DNA of 64,000 bases from Bacteroidales bacterium UBA5349 (GTDB lineage Bacteria; Bacteroidota; Bacteroidia; Bacteroidales; Tenuifilaceae). Both the position numbers and the translations under genes were made by a program. The stretch covers positions 1-64,000 of the forward strand of contig DHQB01000004.1 of NCBI GenBank assembly GCA_002410065.1, given 5' to 3'. Shown here piece by piece: positions 24,639 through 33,057 of this stretch. How positions within the stretch are numbered: the first letter of the stretch is position 1; every line of letters begins with the position of its first letter. Under the pieces are notes generated by a model, which worked only from the letters and a program-made list of their open reading frames with translations, did no database searches and was not told the origin of the DNA.

Positions 24639-26831
24639 TTAATCACGATTCATCCTAACGGCTTTTTGTATTCCTTTTACTCTGCTAAGTCGGTAGAGTA
24701 GTGTGTCAAGATGCTTTGTGTCCGAAACAAAAACCTGTATTTTACCCTCAAATATTCCGTTTGAAGAGTTTATTGAAAAGGAGCGTATATTTACTTTTAG
24801 GTCCTTGCTTATTAGTTCCGATATTTTATTCACCATGCCCAACTCATCAAACCCAACAACTTTAATAGTTGTTTGAAATGAGTTTTCAATTTTCGTTTGC
24901 TTCCATTTTGCGTTTACAACTCTGTAGCCATATTTCTGATGGAGTTGTGCTGCGTTAGGACAACTTGTTCTGTGAATTTTAATTCCATCCCTAATGGTTA
25001 CAAAACCAAAAACGCTATCGCCAAAAATTGGGTTGCAACACTTAGCCAGTTTGTAATCAATGTTAACTAACTTCTCGTCAATTATCAGATAATCTGAGGT
25101 TTCAGGCTTGGCCTGCTCCTTAACTTTGGTTTTTGGTTGCTCAATTTGCTCTTCGGTTTGAACATCGACCTTTTCTTGGTGTAAAAGGATACTCTTATAG
25201 TCCGATAAGTTTATCTTTTCGGTGGAGATTCGTTCGAAAAGTATTGCTGAGTTTTTTAATTTTAAATGCTTAGTGAGCTCTTGAACGGCTTCGTCTGGAT
25301 TGGTAATTTTCCAGTTTTTTAATCTCCGGTAAAGCATTTCTTTACCTAGGGATAGTTGTTTGTTTCTATCTTCCCTAATGCTTTGCTTTATCTTTCCTTT
25401 TGCCTTACTTGTTATTACCTGTTGTAGCCAATCAATTTTTGGCTTCTGGTTTTTTGATGTGATAATTTCAACCACATCGCCATTTTGTAGCAAATGTTTA
25501 ATGGGAACAACTCGGCCGTTCACTTTAGCCCCGGTGCATTTACAGCCAATATCGGAGTGAATATCAAAGGCAAAATCAAGAACAGATACTCCCTTTGGAA
25601 ACTTTTTTAGATCACCGTTGGGCGTAAACGCAAAGATTTCTTTTTGGTAAAGATTGAGTTTAAACTGATCGGCTAGGTCTTCTGGAGTTAATGTTGGTGT
25701 TTCTAGTATCTCGCGCACCTTAGTTACCCATTGGTCAAGGCTTTTATCTTGCTTTATACCCTTGTACTTCCAGTGAGCGGCTAAACCTCTTTCGGCAACA
25801 TCGTCCATTCGCTTTGATCGAATCTGAACCTCCACCCATTTTCCTTCTGGTCCAACAACGGTTGTATGCAACGACTCATATCCGTTGCTTTTAGGGACCG
25901 AAATCCAGTCGCGAAGCCTTTCAGGATTGGGTGCCCACGAGTCGGTTACGATAGAGTAAACCTGCCAACAGTCCGACTTCTCCTTTTCGGGTGGGCTATT
26001 AAGTATTACCCTAACAGCAAAAACATCGTAAACCTCATCAAAGGTTACTCCTTGCTTCTGCATTTTTTTCCAAATTGAAAAAACAGCTTTAGGTCTTCCT
26101 TTTATGTCAAAATCAAGTTCAGTTTTTTTTAGCTCATTTTCAATAGGGTCAATAAACTCCCTAATAAATTTATTCCGTCGGGTGGTCGTGTTTTTTAGTT
26201 TGCGAATTATTTGCCGATACTCCTCCTCGTTAGTATACTTCATGGCAAGGTCTTCCATCTCCGATTTTAATCGGTAAAGCCCAAGCCGGTGAGCCAGAGG
26301 AGCGTATAGATAGAATGTTTCCCAGGCAACTTTTAGTTGATGAGCTCGTGGTAATCCGCGTAACGATCTCATGGTTTCTAGCCTATCGGCTAGTTTTATC
26401 AGTATAACCCTTGCATCGGCAGATAGGGTTAGAATAAGTTCTCTAAAACTTTCAGCTTGTATTTGTGGGTCTTTAGGGTCAAGCGAGGATATTTTCGATA
26501 ATCCATCAACAATGCTTGCTATTGTTCCGTTGTATCTCTTCTCTATATCTTCAAGGTTTAGGAGCTTGTCCGTAATGGTGTCGTGCAATAGTGCGGCAAC
26601 TATTGCAGTGCCGCCTAAACCAATTTCATCAACACAAATTCTTGCTACATTGATAACATGAAAAACATAGGGAGTACCTGATGCCGAACGCTTGTCTTGG
26701 TATAGATTTACAACCTCTTTATAAGCCTTAGATATTAGCTTAACATCAATTGGGGTTACCTTAGTTCTGCAGGCTCTAAGTAACCCTCTGTATCGGTTTA
26801 CAATATCTTTGTCCTCTTTACTCGGCTCCAT
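24639..26831 (-). CDS. RelA/SpoT-type (p)ppGpp synthetase/hydrolase
   Basis: The ATG at 26831 (730 residues) is preferred over a GTG seven codons upstream. The order is HD domain, synthetase, TGS (IFAFTPNGDLKKFPKG), then a helical region and zinc-finger-like Cys segment (KCCNPIFGD, HRTSCPNA) and a C-terminal ACT domain. Synthetase motifs are intact (RPKAVFSIWKKM, DVFAVRV, GYESLHTT). The HD site keeps the metal ligands (YVFH, LLHD, LADRLETM), but the usual HDxxED motif reads HDTITD: the catalytic Glu is Thr. Hydrolase activity may therefore be weak or absent. It makes the alarmone of the stringent response. Its end abuts the ParA partner gene. Confidence 0.92.
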   Translation of the reverse strand: MEPSKEDKDIVNRYRGLLRACRTKVTPIDVKLISKAYKEVVNLYQDKRSASGTPYVFHVINVARICVDEIGLGGTAIVAALLHDTITDKLLNLEDIEKRYNGTIASIVDGLSKISSLDPKDPQIQAESFRELILTLSADARVILIKLADRLETMRSLRGLPRAHQLKVAWETFYLYAPLAHRLGLYRLKSEMEDLAMKYTNEEEYRQIIRKLKNTTTRRNKFIREFIDPIENELKKTELDFDIKGRPKAVFSIWKKMQKQGVTFDEVYDVFAVRVILNSPPEKEKSDCWQVYSIVTDSWAPNPERLRDWISVPKSNGYESLHTTVVGPEGKWVEVQIRSKRMDDVAERGLAAHWKYKGIKQDKSLDQWVTKVREILETPTLTPEDLADQFKLNLYQKEIFAFTPNGDLKKFPKGVSVLDFAFDIHSDIGCKCTGAKVNGRVVPIKHLLQNGDVVEIITSKNQKPKIDWLQQVITSKAKGKIKQSIREDRNKQLSLGKEMLYRRLKNWKITNPDEAVQELTKHLKLKNSAILFERISTEKINLSDYKSILLHQEKVDVQTEEQIEQPKTKVKEQAKPETSDYLIIDEKLVNIDYKLAKCCNPIFGDSVFGFVTIRDGIKIHRTSCPNAAQLHQKYGYRVVNAKWKQTKIENSFQTTIKVVGFDELGMVNKISELISKDLKVNIRSFSINSSNGIFEGKIQVFVSDTKHLDTLLYRLSRVKGIQKAVRMNRD

Positions 26832-26958
26832 CCGTTTGAGTATTGGATACACACATTTATTAGCTCAAATATGCACAGAAACGTTAACAAATACAAAACA
26901 GTATTTAGCGCAATGAGTTTAACCATATTGTTAGTATATTTAAGCAAACTTTTTTGGT

Positions 26959-28968
26959 ATGGTTTCAAAGGATATTGTTAATAGAGTTAGGCAGTTACGA
27001 GAACAAATAAACTATCATAACCACCAATACTATGTATTGTCCAAGCCTGGGATATCGGATTTTGAGTACGATATGATGTTGAAAGATCTTGAGGCTCTGG
27101 AGAAAAGATACCCTGAACTAACTCACGAAAACTCTCCTACACAACGCGTAGGAAGCGATATTTCCGAAGGGTTTAAGCAGGTAGTGCATAAATACCCAAT
27201 GCTTTCGCTGTCAAACACATACTCTTTTGAAGAGCTAGATGATTTTCATAATCGAATTGCAAAAGCATTAAACGAGCCTTGGCAATATGTGTGCGAACTT
27301 AAGTACGATGGAACCGCAATAGGGATAACCTATCGAAATGGCAACCTTTTAAGGGCGGTTACCCGTGGTGATGGTACTCAAGGTGATGATGTTACAGCCA
27401 ATGTAAAAACAATTAGGAGTATACCTCTAGTGCTTAATGGCAATGATTACCCTGAAGAGTTTGAGATTAGGGGTGAGATATTTATGCCCCATGCTGTTTT
27501 TGATGAGCTTAATGTAATTAGGGTAGAACAGGGTGAGGCTCCCTTTGCAAACCCCAGAAATGCTGCTTCTGGTACGCTCAAACTGCTAAACCCTCAAACA
27601 GTTGCCCAGCGTAAACTCGACTGTATGATATACTTTTTACTTAGCGATAATCTTCCATTTGATAATCACTACGACAATTTAACCAAAGCAAAAGATTGGG
27701 GTTTTAAAGTACCCGATAGTTTTGTGCTTTGTGAAAATATAGATGAGGTTAAAGAGTTTATTGACAAATGGGACCAAAAGCGAAAAAAACTTCCCTACGA
27801 TACCGATGGTGCAGTAGTAAAAGTAAATAGTCTTAAACAGCAACAACTACTTGGGTATACTGCAAAAACACCTCGTTGGGCAATTGCCTATAAGTTTAAA
27901 ACCGAGCAGGTAAGCACAAAACTTATATCGGTTGATTATCAGGTAGGGCGAACAGGAGCAATAACACCAGTGGCAAACCTTAAACCCGTAAAATTAGCAG
28001 GTACAATAGTAAAACGTGCATCGTTACACAATGCCGACCAAGTTGCTATACTCGATTTGAGATTGAATGATACTGTTTTTGTGGAGAAGGGTGGCGAGAT
28101 TATTCCAAAGATTGTCGGCGTAGATATTGATTTACGCAATTCTAATGCTAAGCCAATTGAGTATATAACCCATTGTCCTGAGTGTGGAACTGAGCTAACT
28201 AGACTTGATGGCGAAGCCAAACATTACTGTCCAAATCAAGCGGGTTGCCCTCCGCAGCTAAAGGGAAGGGTAATCCATTTTGCTAGCCGTAAAGCATTGG
28301 ATATTGAGGGCTTAGGTGAGGAAACTATTGAGCTCTTGTTTTCACAAGGTTTAATCCACGATATTGCAGATTTGTATACCTTAAGGTATGATCAGCTAAT
28401 TGGTTTAGAGCGTTTTGCGCAAAAATCGGCTCAGAATGCAATTGATGGCATCGAAGTATCAAAGAAAAAGCCATTTCATAAGGTGCTGTTTGGTTTAGGG
28501 ATTAGGTATGTTGGTGAGACCACAGCGTACAAATTGGCAATTCATTTTGGCTTGCTAAGTAGTCTAAAATCTGCTACCTTTGATGAACTTGTTGAGGTTG
28601 ATGAGGTAGGAGAGAGGATAGCTCAAAGCATTGTTGACTTTTTTAGCAACGAGAAGAATCAGAATCTTATTCAACGTTTAGAAGATGCTGGGCTAAACCT
28701 TAAGAGCGACATATTAGAAAATACTGTGAGTGATGGAAAATTTAAGGGTCTATCCATAGTAATTTCCGGAACATTTAGCCGCATATCTCGCAACGAGCTA
28801 AAAGAATTGGTGCTAAGCCAAGGAGGAAAAATTTTAAGCGCTGTTAGCGCAAATACCGATTTACTGATTGCAGGAGATAAAATGGGGCCTGCAAAACTTG
28901 ATACAGCAACAAAACTTGGCGTTAAAATAATGAGCGAGGATGATTTTTTTACATTAATGGAATCTTAA
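26959..28968 (+). CDS. ligA: LigA, NAD-dependent DNA ligase
   Basis: This 669-residue enzyme seals nicks using NAD. The order is the Ia domain (YYVLSKPGISDFEYD), the adenylation site CELKYDGTAIG (Lys near residue 115), and the OB fold (VGRTGAITPVANL). A four-Cys zinc finger (CPECGTELTRL and YCPNQAGC), helix-hairpin-helix repeats and a C-terminal BRCT domain (SGTFSRISRNELKELV) follow. It is required for replication and repair. All motifs and the length are standard. Confidence 0.97.
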   Translation: MVSKDIVNRVRQLREQINYHNHQYYVLSKPGISDFEYDMMLKDLEALEKRYPELTHENSPTQRVGSDISEGFKQVVHKYPMLSLSNTYSFEELDDFHNRIAKALNEPWQYVCELKYDGTAIGITYRNGNLLRAVTRGDGTQGDDVTANVKTIRSIPLVLNGNDYPEEFEIRGEIFMPHAVFDELNVIRVEQGEAPFANPRNAASGTLKLLNPQTVAQRKLDCMIYFLLSDNLPFDNHYDNLTKAKDWGFKVPDSFVLCENIDEVKEFIDKWDQKRKKLPYDTDGAVVKVNSLKQQQLLGYTAKTPRWAIAYKFKTEQVSTKLISVDYQVGRTGAITPVANLKPVKLAGTIVKRASLHNADQVAILDLRLNDTVFVEKGGEIIPKIVGVDIDLRNSNAKPIEYITHCPECGTELTRLDGEAKHYCPNQAGCPPQLKGRVIHFASRKALDIEGLGEETIELLFSQGLIHDIADLYTLRYDQLIGLERFAQKSAQNAIDGIEVSKKKPFHKVLFGLGIRYVGETTAYKLAIHFGLLSSLKSATFDELVEVDEVGERIAQSIVDFFSNEKNQNLIQRLEDAGLNLKSDILENTVSDGKFKGLSIVISGTFSRISRNELKELVLSQGGKILSAVSANTDLLIAGDKMGPAKLDTATKLGVKIMSEDDFFTLMES

Positions 28969-28984
28969 ATACTTTGATTAATAT

Positions 28985-29551
28985 ATGTTCAGCAAATTAA
29001 AATTGAAAGTTGGCCACAATCAACTCCGTAAAAATCTTAAAGGAGTTAAGCGGAATAGGCTAATATATAACCTTGATACGGCCCGTACCATTGGGATTTT
29101 ATTTAACGCAGCATCTGATGATGTATTCAATAATGCTTTAGAATTTGCCAATTTTTTAAATCGAAAGAATTTGGAGGTTTCGGCAGTTGCCTTCTATTGC
29201 GGAAAGGAAACACCTCAATCCTATTTACTAAGAAAAAATGTTGATCTTTTTAATAAAAAGGATATAAATTGGTATCATAAACCACAAGTGCCATCTGTTG
29301 ATAAATTTATTGAAAAGGACTTTGATATACTAATCGACTTGTCAATGAAAGAGGTTTTTCCTCTTAAATGGATTGCAACCTTATCGAGGGCAAAATTTAA
29401 AGTAGGAAATTTATCCTATTATGGAACACCCAACGATTTAATTATTAACCTAAAACCCAACGACGATATAGAATACTTAATATCGCAAATTACCCATTAC
29501 CTGCAGCTTATTAATAATAGGTTTGCGCAGAATAATAATGAACAGGATTAG
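28985..29551 (+). CDS. DUF6913-like hypothetical protein
   Basis: This 188-residue protein has no signal peptide. A basic N-terminus precedes an alpha/beta fold (TIGILFNAASDDVFNNALEF and FDILIDLSMKEVFPLKWI). It resembles a Bacteroidota-restricted family that I recall as DUF6913, usually found between ligA and dapA, as here. Function is unknown. It starts 16 bases after ligA and is probably cotranscribed with it. Confidence 0.65.
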   Translation: MFSKLKLKVGHNQLRKNLKGVKRNRLIYNLDTARTIGILFNAASDDVFNNALEFANFLNRKNLEVSAVAFYCGKETPQSYLLRKNVDLFNKKDINWYHKPQVPSVDKFIEKDFDILIDLSMKEVFPLKWIATLSRAKFKVGNLSYYGTPNDLIINLKPNDDIEYLISQITHYLQLINNRFAQNNNEQD

Positions 29552-29648
29552 TTTTTACGTTGTTGTAGTTGCCAGATTGCTATAGTGTACTAGTAAATAA
29601 CTCAATAAGGTAGCTATTAATGAACATGAGAAATAAAAATCTTTTGCC

Positions 29649-30527
29649 ATGAGTTTAAAATTTAGGGGACTAGGGGTTGCTATGGTTACCCCATTTGATG
29701 AGAGAGGAAATATCGACTTTGGTTCACTCTCCAATTTGGTTGAGCATCTAATTACTGGTAATGCTAGCTACATCGTGCTGCTTGGAACTACGGCAGAATC
29801 AGTTGTCCTATCGGAAATAGAGAAGGATGAATTGGTTCGATTTGTTGTTAAACAGGTAAAAGGCAGATTGCCTTTGGTTATGGGAGTTGGAGGCAACAAC
29901 ACGTCGGCCATAAAAGACACCCTTAAAACTTTCGACTTTTCTGGTATCGATGGCATATTATCGGTTACTCCATACTATAATAAACCAACCCAAAAAGGGC
30001 TTGAACTGCATTACAAGGCCATTGCAGCCCAAACTGATTTGCCGATAATACTTTACAATGTTCCGGGTAGAACAGGGGTAAACATGACCGCCGAAACAAC
30101 CTTAAAATTGGCTAGCGAGGTGTTAAATATTGTTGCGGTAAAGGAAGCCTCAGGAAATATAAACCAACAGAGTTATATCCTTCGTGATAGGCCTGAAGAT
30201 TTTTTGGTTTTATCGGGTGATGATGGATTGGCTATGCCTCAAATGGCAATGGGCTTTGATGGGGTAATATCTGTTGTTGGGAATGCTTTCCCAAAGCCCT
30301 TCTCTGAGATGATTGACTATGCGCAACAGGGCAAACTGCAAGAGGCTCAAGAAATTCATCTAAAGCTAATTGAGATCATCGACAATCTATTTGTTGAAGG
30401 TAATCCGGCTGGCGTAAAAGCAGTTCTATCAATGATGGGGATTGTTAAGAACGTTCTTAGGCTTCCGCTTGCACCTATAAGCGATAGAACATTTGCTAAA
30501 CTTGAGCAACTAATAAAGGACATTTAG
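29649..30527 (+). CDS. dapA: DapA, 4-hydroxy-tetrahydrodipicolinate synthase
   Basis: This 292-residue TIM-barrel enzyme condenses pyruvate with aspartate semialdehyde in lysine and diaminopimelate synthesis. The GTTAESVVLSE motif, the catalytic Tyr in ILYNVPGRTG, the Schiff-base Lys in VAVKEASGN and the GDDGLAMP segment are present. It feeds peptidoglycan and lysine. The 98-base gap from the preceding gene may hold its own promoter, although I see no strong consensus. Confidence 0.96.
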   Translation: MSLKFRGLGVAMVTPFDERGNIDFGSLSNLVEHLITGNASYIVLLGTTAESVVLSEIEKDELVRFVVKQVKGRLPLVMGVGGNNTSAIKDTLKTFDFSGIDGILSVTPYYNKPTQKGLELHYKAIAAQTDLPIILYNVPGRTGVNMTAETTLKLASEVLNIVAVKEASGNINQQSYILRDRPEDFLVLSGDDGLAMPQMAMGFDGVISVVGNAFPKPFSEMIDYAQQGKLQEAQEIHLKLIEIIDNLFVEGNPAGVKAVLSMMGIVKNVLRLPLAPISDRTFAKLEQLIKDI

Positions 30528-30542
30528 CAAGTTGACTGCACA

Positions 30543-31253
30543 CTAGTCGTTTAGCACTTTTAATAAATCTACCTTGAGTTCGTTGTAACTGGTTGAGTTC
30601 ATTTTGCGTTCCGCAAAGGGTTCACTTATGTTTTTTCGGGTTACAATCTTAATGGGTGCTTGGCTAAATACTACAATGTCGTTGCCAAGCAAGATAGCCT
30701 CATCAACATCGTGAGTTACGAAAAGTACGGTACGCTTATCGGATTGCCAAATGCGGGCAAAAGCCCTAATCAGGTTAAGTTTAAGCTTAATATCGAGTCC
30801 TTTTAAAGGCTCGTCCATTAGTATTAGCGTTGATGGATAGGCAAATGCCCTTGCAATGGATACTCTCTGCCTCATACCTCCGCTAAGCAGCGCTGGATAA
30901 TAGTTTTCGAATCCATTCAGCTCAACAAGTTCGATGAACTTTTGTGCAACACTTTTTCGCTCTGCTTCTTCATAAGCATTATTGAGCACAAACTCAATAT
31001 TCTGCCGAACTGTTTTCCAAGCCAGGAGCCTGGGTTCCTGGAATATGTAGGATATGGCTTGCCCGTTAATTCCACTAATGTTTCCGCTTGTGGGTTCGGT
31101 TAATCCACCAATAATATTCAAAAGGGTAGTCTTTCCGCATCCTGATGGTCCAAGAATACACGTAATAGTGCCTGCAGCAAATTCAATGGAGAAATTATTG
31201 AAAAGCGTTAACCCTTCAAAACTCTTACTCAGATTATCAATTTTAATGCTCAT
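30543..31253 (-). CDS. ABC importer ATP-binding protein (nitrate/sulfonate/thiamine-precursor type)
   Basis: The start is the ATG at 31253, which overlaps the permease stop as ATGA; this excludes the longer upstream start. The product has 236 residues with Walker A LGPSGCGKTT (about 36-45), Q-loop FQEPRLL, ABC signature LLSGGMRQRVS, Walker B LILMDEP and switch His (FVTHDVDEA). It resembles SsuB/TauB/ThiZ-like ATPases. With the permease and lipoprotein genes it forms a complete three-gene importer. Substrate is unresolved. Confidence 0.9.
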   Translation of the reverse strand: MSIKIDNLSKSFEGLTLFNNFSIEFAAGTITCILGPSGCGKTTLLNIIGGLTEPTSGNISGINGQAISYIFQEPRLLAWKTVRQNIEFVLNNAYEEAERKSVAQKFIELVELNGFENYYPALLSGGMRQRVSIARAFAYPSTLILMDEPLKGLDIKLKLNLIRAFARIWQSDKRTVLFVTHDVDEAILLGNDIVVFSQAPIKIVTRKNISEPFAERKMNSTSYNELKVDLLKVLND

Positions 31254-32005
31254 ACTTTCCAAACTACTATTCGCTTTTCGCTCCACCTAATCAATTTCTC
31301 AAAAATAGCACTAATTAGAACCGCTATTATGGTCCAGGCAATTACGGTATCAACTTTCAGAAAAGTTTGGGCGGCTTGCATAGCCGTTCCAATTCCATAT
31401 TGAGGTTGACTTAGTACTTCGCCAATAATAATGGCTCGCCAGCCAATGCCCATCGCACTTGAGGCTCCACTAATAATAAAAGGCATTATTGCGGGTATAT
31501 AAACCTCTTTTACAATTCTCACGTTATTAACCTTATAAAAAGTGGCCATTTCCGTCAAGTTGCTGTCAATGCTCTTAATACCATCAATTACGTTTGTACA
31601 GATAAAGGGAAACATTGTAAGAAGCGCAATGAATACAGGAACTGAACTGGTGCTAAGCCAAATCAATGCTAATAGAATAACGGCTACCACTGGTGTTGAC
31701 CTAATGGTAACCAAAATGGGTTTTAAAAAAGCGTTAAAGTTCGGGCTTACACCTGCAAGAATGCCAAATGAGAGACCAAGAATAAAAGAAAGTATAAATC
31801 CAATGATGCCCCTTGCCATGGTAACACCCACTGTGGCCAAAAAGCCAACATCGGTAAATAGTTTAAGCGATGTTAATAGCGTTTTCTCTGGTGCAGGTAG
31901 TATAAAATCGGACTTAAAGTAAAGTGATAGCACTTTCCATAGCATCAACATAAATACTACCGATGCTATGCTAATGTATTGTCTTTTAGTAAATAAAATC
32001 TTCAT
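31250..32005 (-). CDS. ABC importer permease (SsuC/TauC/ThiX-like)
   Basis: The ATG at 32005 gives 251 residues with about six membrane helices. The inner-membrane coupling (EAA-like) loop is around MATFYKVNNVRIVKEVYIPAIMPFIISG, followed by GWRAIIIGEV. It fits the binding-protein-dependent permease family of nitrate, sulfonate and pyrimidine-precursor importers. It overlaps the lipoprotein gene by about 20 bases upstream and the ATPase gene by 4 bases downstream. Confidence 0.88.
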   Translation of the reverse strand: MKILFTKRQYISIASVVFMLMLWKVLSLYFKSDFILPAPEKTLLTSLKLFTDVGFLATVGVTMARGIIGFILSFILGLSFGILAGVSPNFNAFLKPILVTIRSTPVVAVILLALIWLSTSSVPVFIALLTMFPFICTNVIDGIKSIDSNLTEMATFYKVNNVRIVKEVYIPAIMPFIISGASSAMGIGWRAIIIGEVLSQPQYGIGTAMQAAQTFLKVDTVIAWTIIAVLISAIFEKLIRWSEKRIVVWKV

Positions 32006-32939
32006 TAGGTATTTTCCCTCCAATAATATCGGGGTTCATTTCGTAGAAAACTCTAAGGTAATTGTTTATTCCATCTCTAACCTCACGGGCATTAACAAAC
32101 ATTAGGTTCGAGCGAGGAATGGCGTTATAGGCTACTTCATAATTTGGCAAGATATTATGTTTTACCAAAAGCGTGGCTGCGCTGTCGGGATATTGATTTA
32201 CCCATTGGCTAGAGTATTTGTAACTATTGATAATGTACTCTAAAACCGTATGGTTTTTAATTGCAAAATTATTGTTAACCAATAGCGCAGTTTGCGCTAT
32301 TGGAATACTTTGAAGTTTTTTCCACTCATTGTTTAGGTCGAAAATTGGTACCACCGATGTATTTTTTTGCATTACCATACTTACCATTGGTTCGGAAATT
32401 ACACCAAGCGATGCTTGTCCTGCTGCCACTGCGTTGGCCAAATCAATATGGGTTGGGAAACTATAGTCTAGGGTAACATCTTTATTTGGGTCTAAGCCGT
32501 TCTGCTCTAACAAATACCGAAAAAGTACATCGGGTGTCATACCCTTTGCCATTACATTTATTCTTTTTCCCCTTAAATGCTCCCATTTTGTTATGGAAGT
32601 ATCGTTGCCAAAAAGGTATAGGGTTCCCCAAACTGGAATGGCAATAAGCCTGTATTCAATTCCCTTATTATAAATTATTGCTGCCATTGTAGTGGGGAGA
32701 ACGGCAAAATCGGCAGTACCCTCAATTATCATCTTACGGACCTGAATGGGCTCGTTAAGAATTTCAACCTTAATGTGGCTGTCGCTTATTGTGCTTATGC
32801 TATCAATAAACTTTATCATCCCCATGGCCGAAGGGCCTTTTAGGGTGGCAATGGTAATGGTATGACTCTGTTTTGATTGATGTTGGCAGCCAAAACAGAT
32901 TAGAATAGTTGCAAGTAGTATCGAATATTTAATTCTCAT
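31986..32939 (-). CDS. ABC importer substrate-binding lipoprotein (NMT1/THI5-like)
   Basis: The ATG at 32939 gives 317 residues with a lipoprotein signal (MRIKYSILLATILICFGC), the Cys being the lipid site. The fold is the type II periplasmic binding protein seen in SsuA/NMT1 proteins: TIATLKGPSAMGMIKFID at the start, GTADFAVLPTTMAAIIYNKG for the substrate-cleft region, then a second lobe. Without conserved pocket residues I cannot choose between sulfonate, pyrimidine, nitrate or other ligands. It is the first gene of the leftward importer operon. Confidence 0.85.
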   Translation of the reverse strand: MRIKYSILLATILICFGCQHQSKQSHTITIATLKGPSAMGMIKFIDSISTISDSHIKVEILNEPIQVRKMIIEGTADFAVLPTTMAAIIYNKGIEYRLIAIPVWGTLYLFGNDTSITKWEHLRGKRINVMAKGMTPDVLFRYLLEQNGLDPNKDVTLDYSFPTHIDLANAVAAGQASLGVISEPMVSMVMQKNTSVVPIFDLNNEWKKLQSIPIAQTALLVNNNFAIKNHTVLEYIINSYKYSSQWVNQYPDSAATLLVKHNILPNYEVAYNAIPRSNLMFVNAREVRDGINNYLRVFYEMNPDIIGGKIPNEDFIY

Positions 32940-33057
32940 TATCTCAATCATTTGGGATACAAAAATAATCAATTCAGGTTAGAAAAAAGAGTTCAACATA
33001 AGGCGCCTTGAATAGCTAATGATTATGCAATAACGCTTATTTTGACCTTTGTATCCT

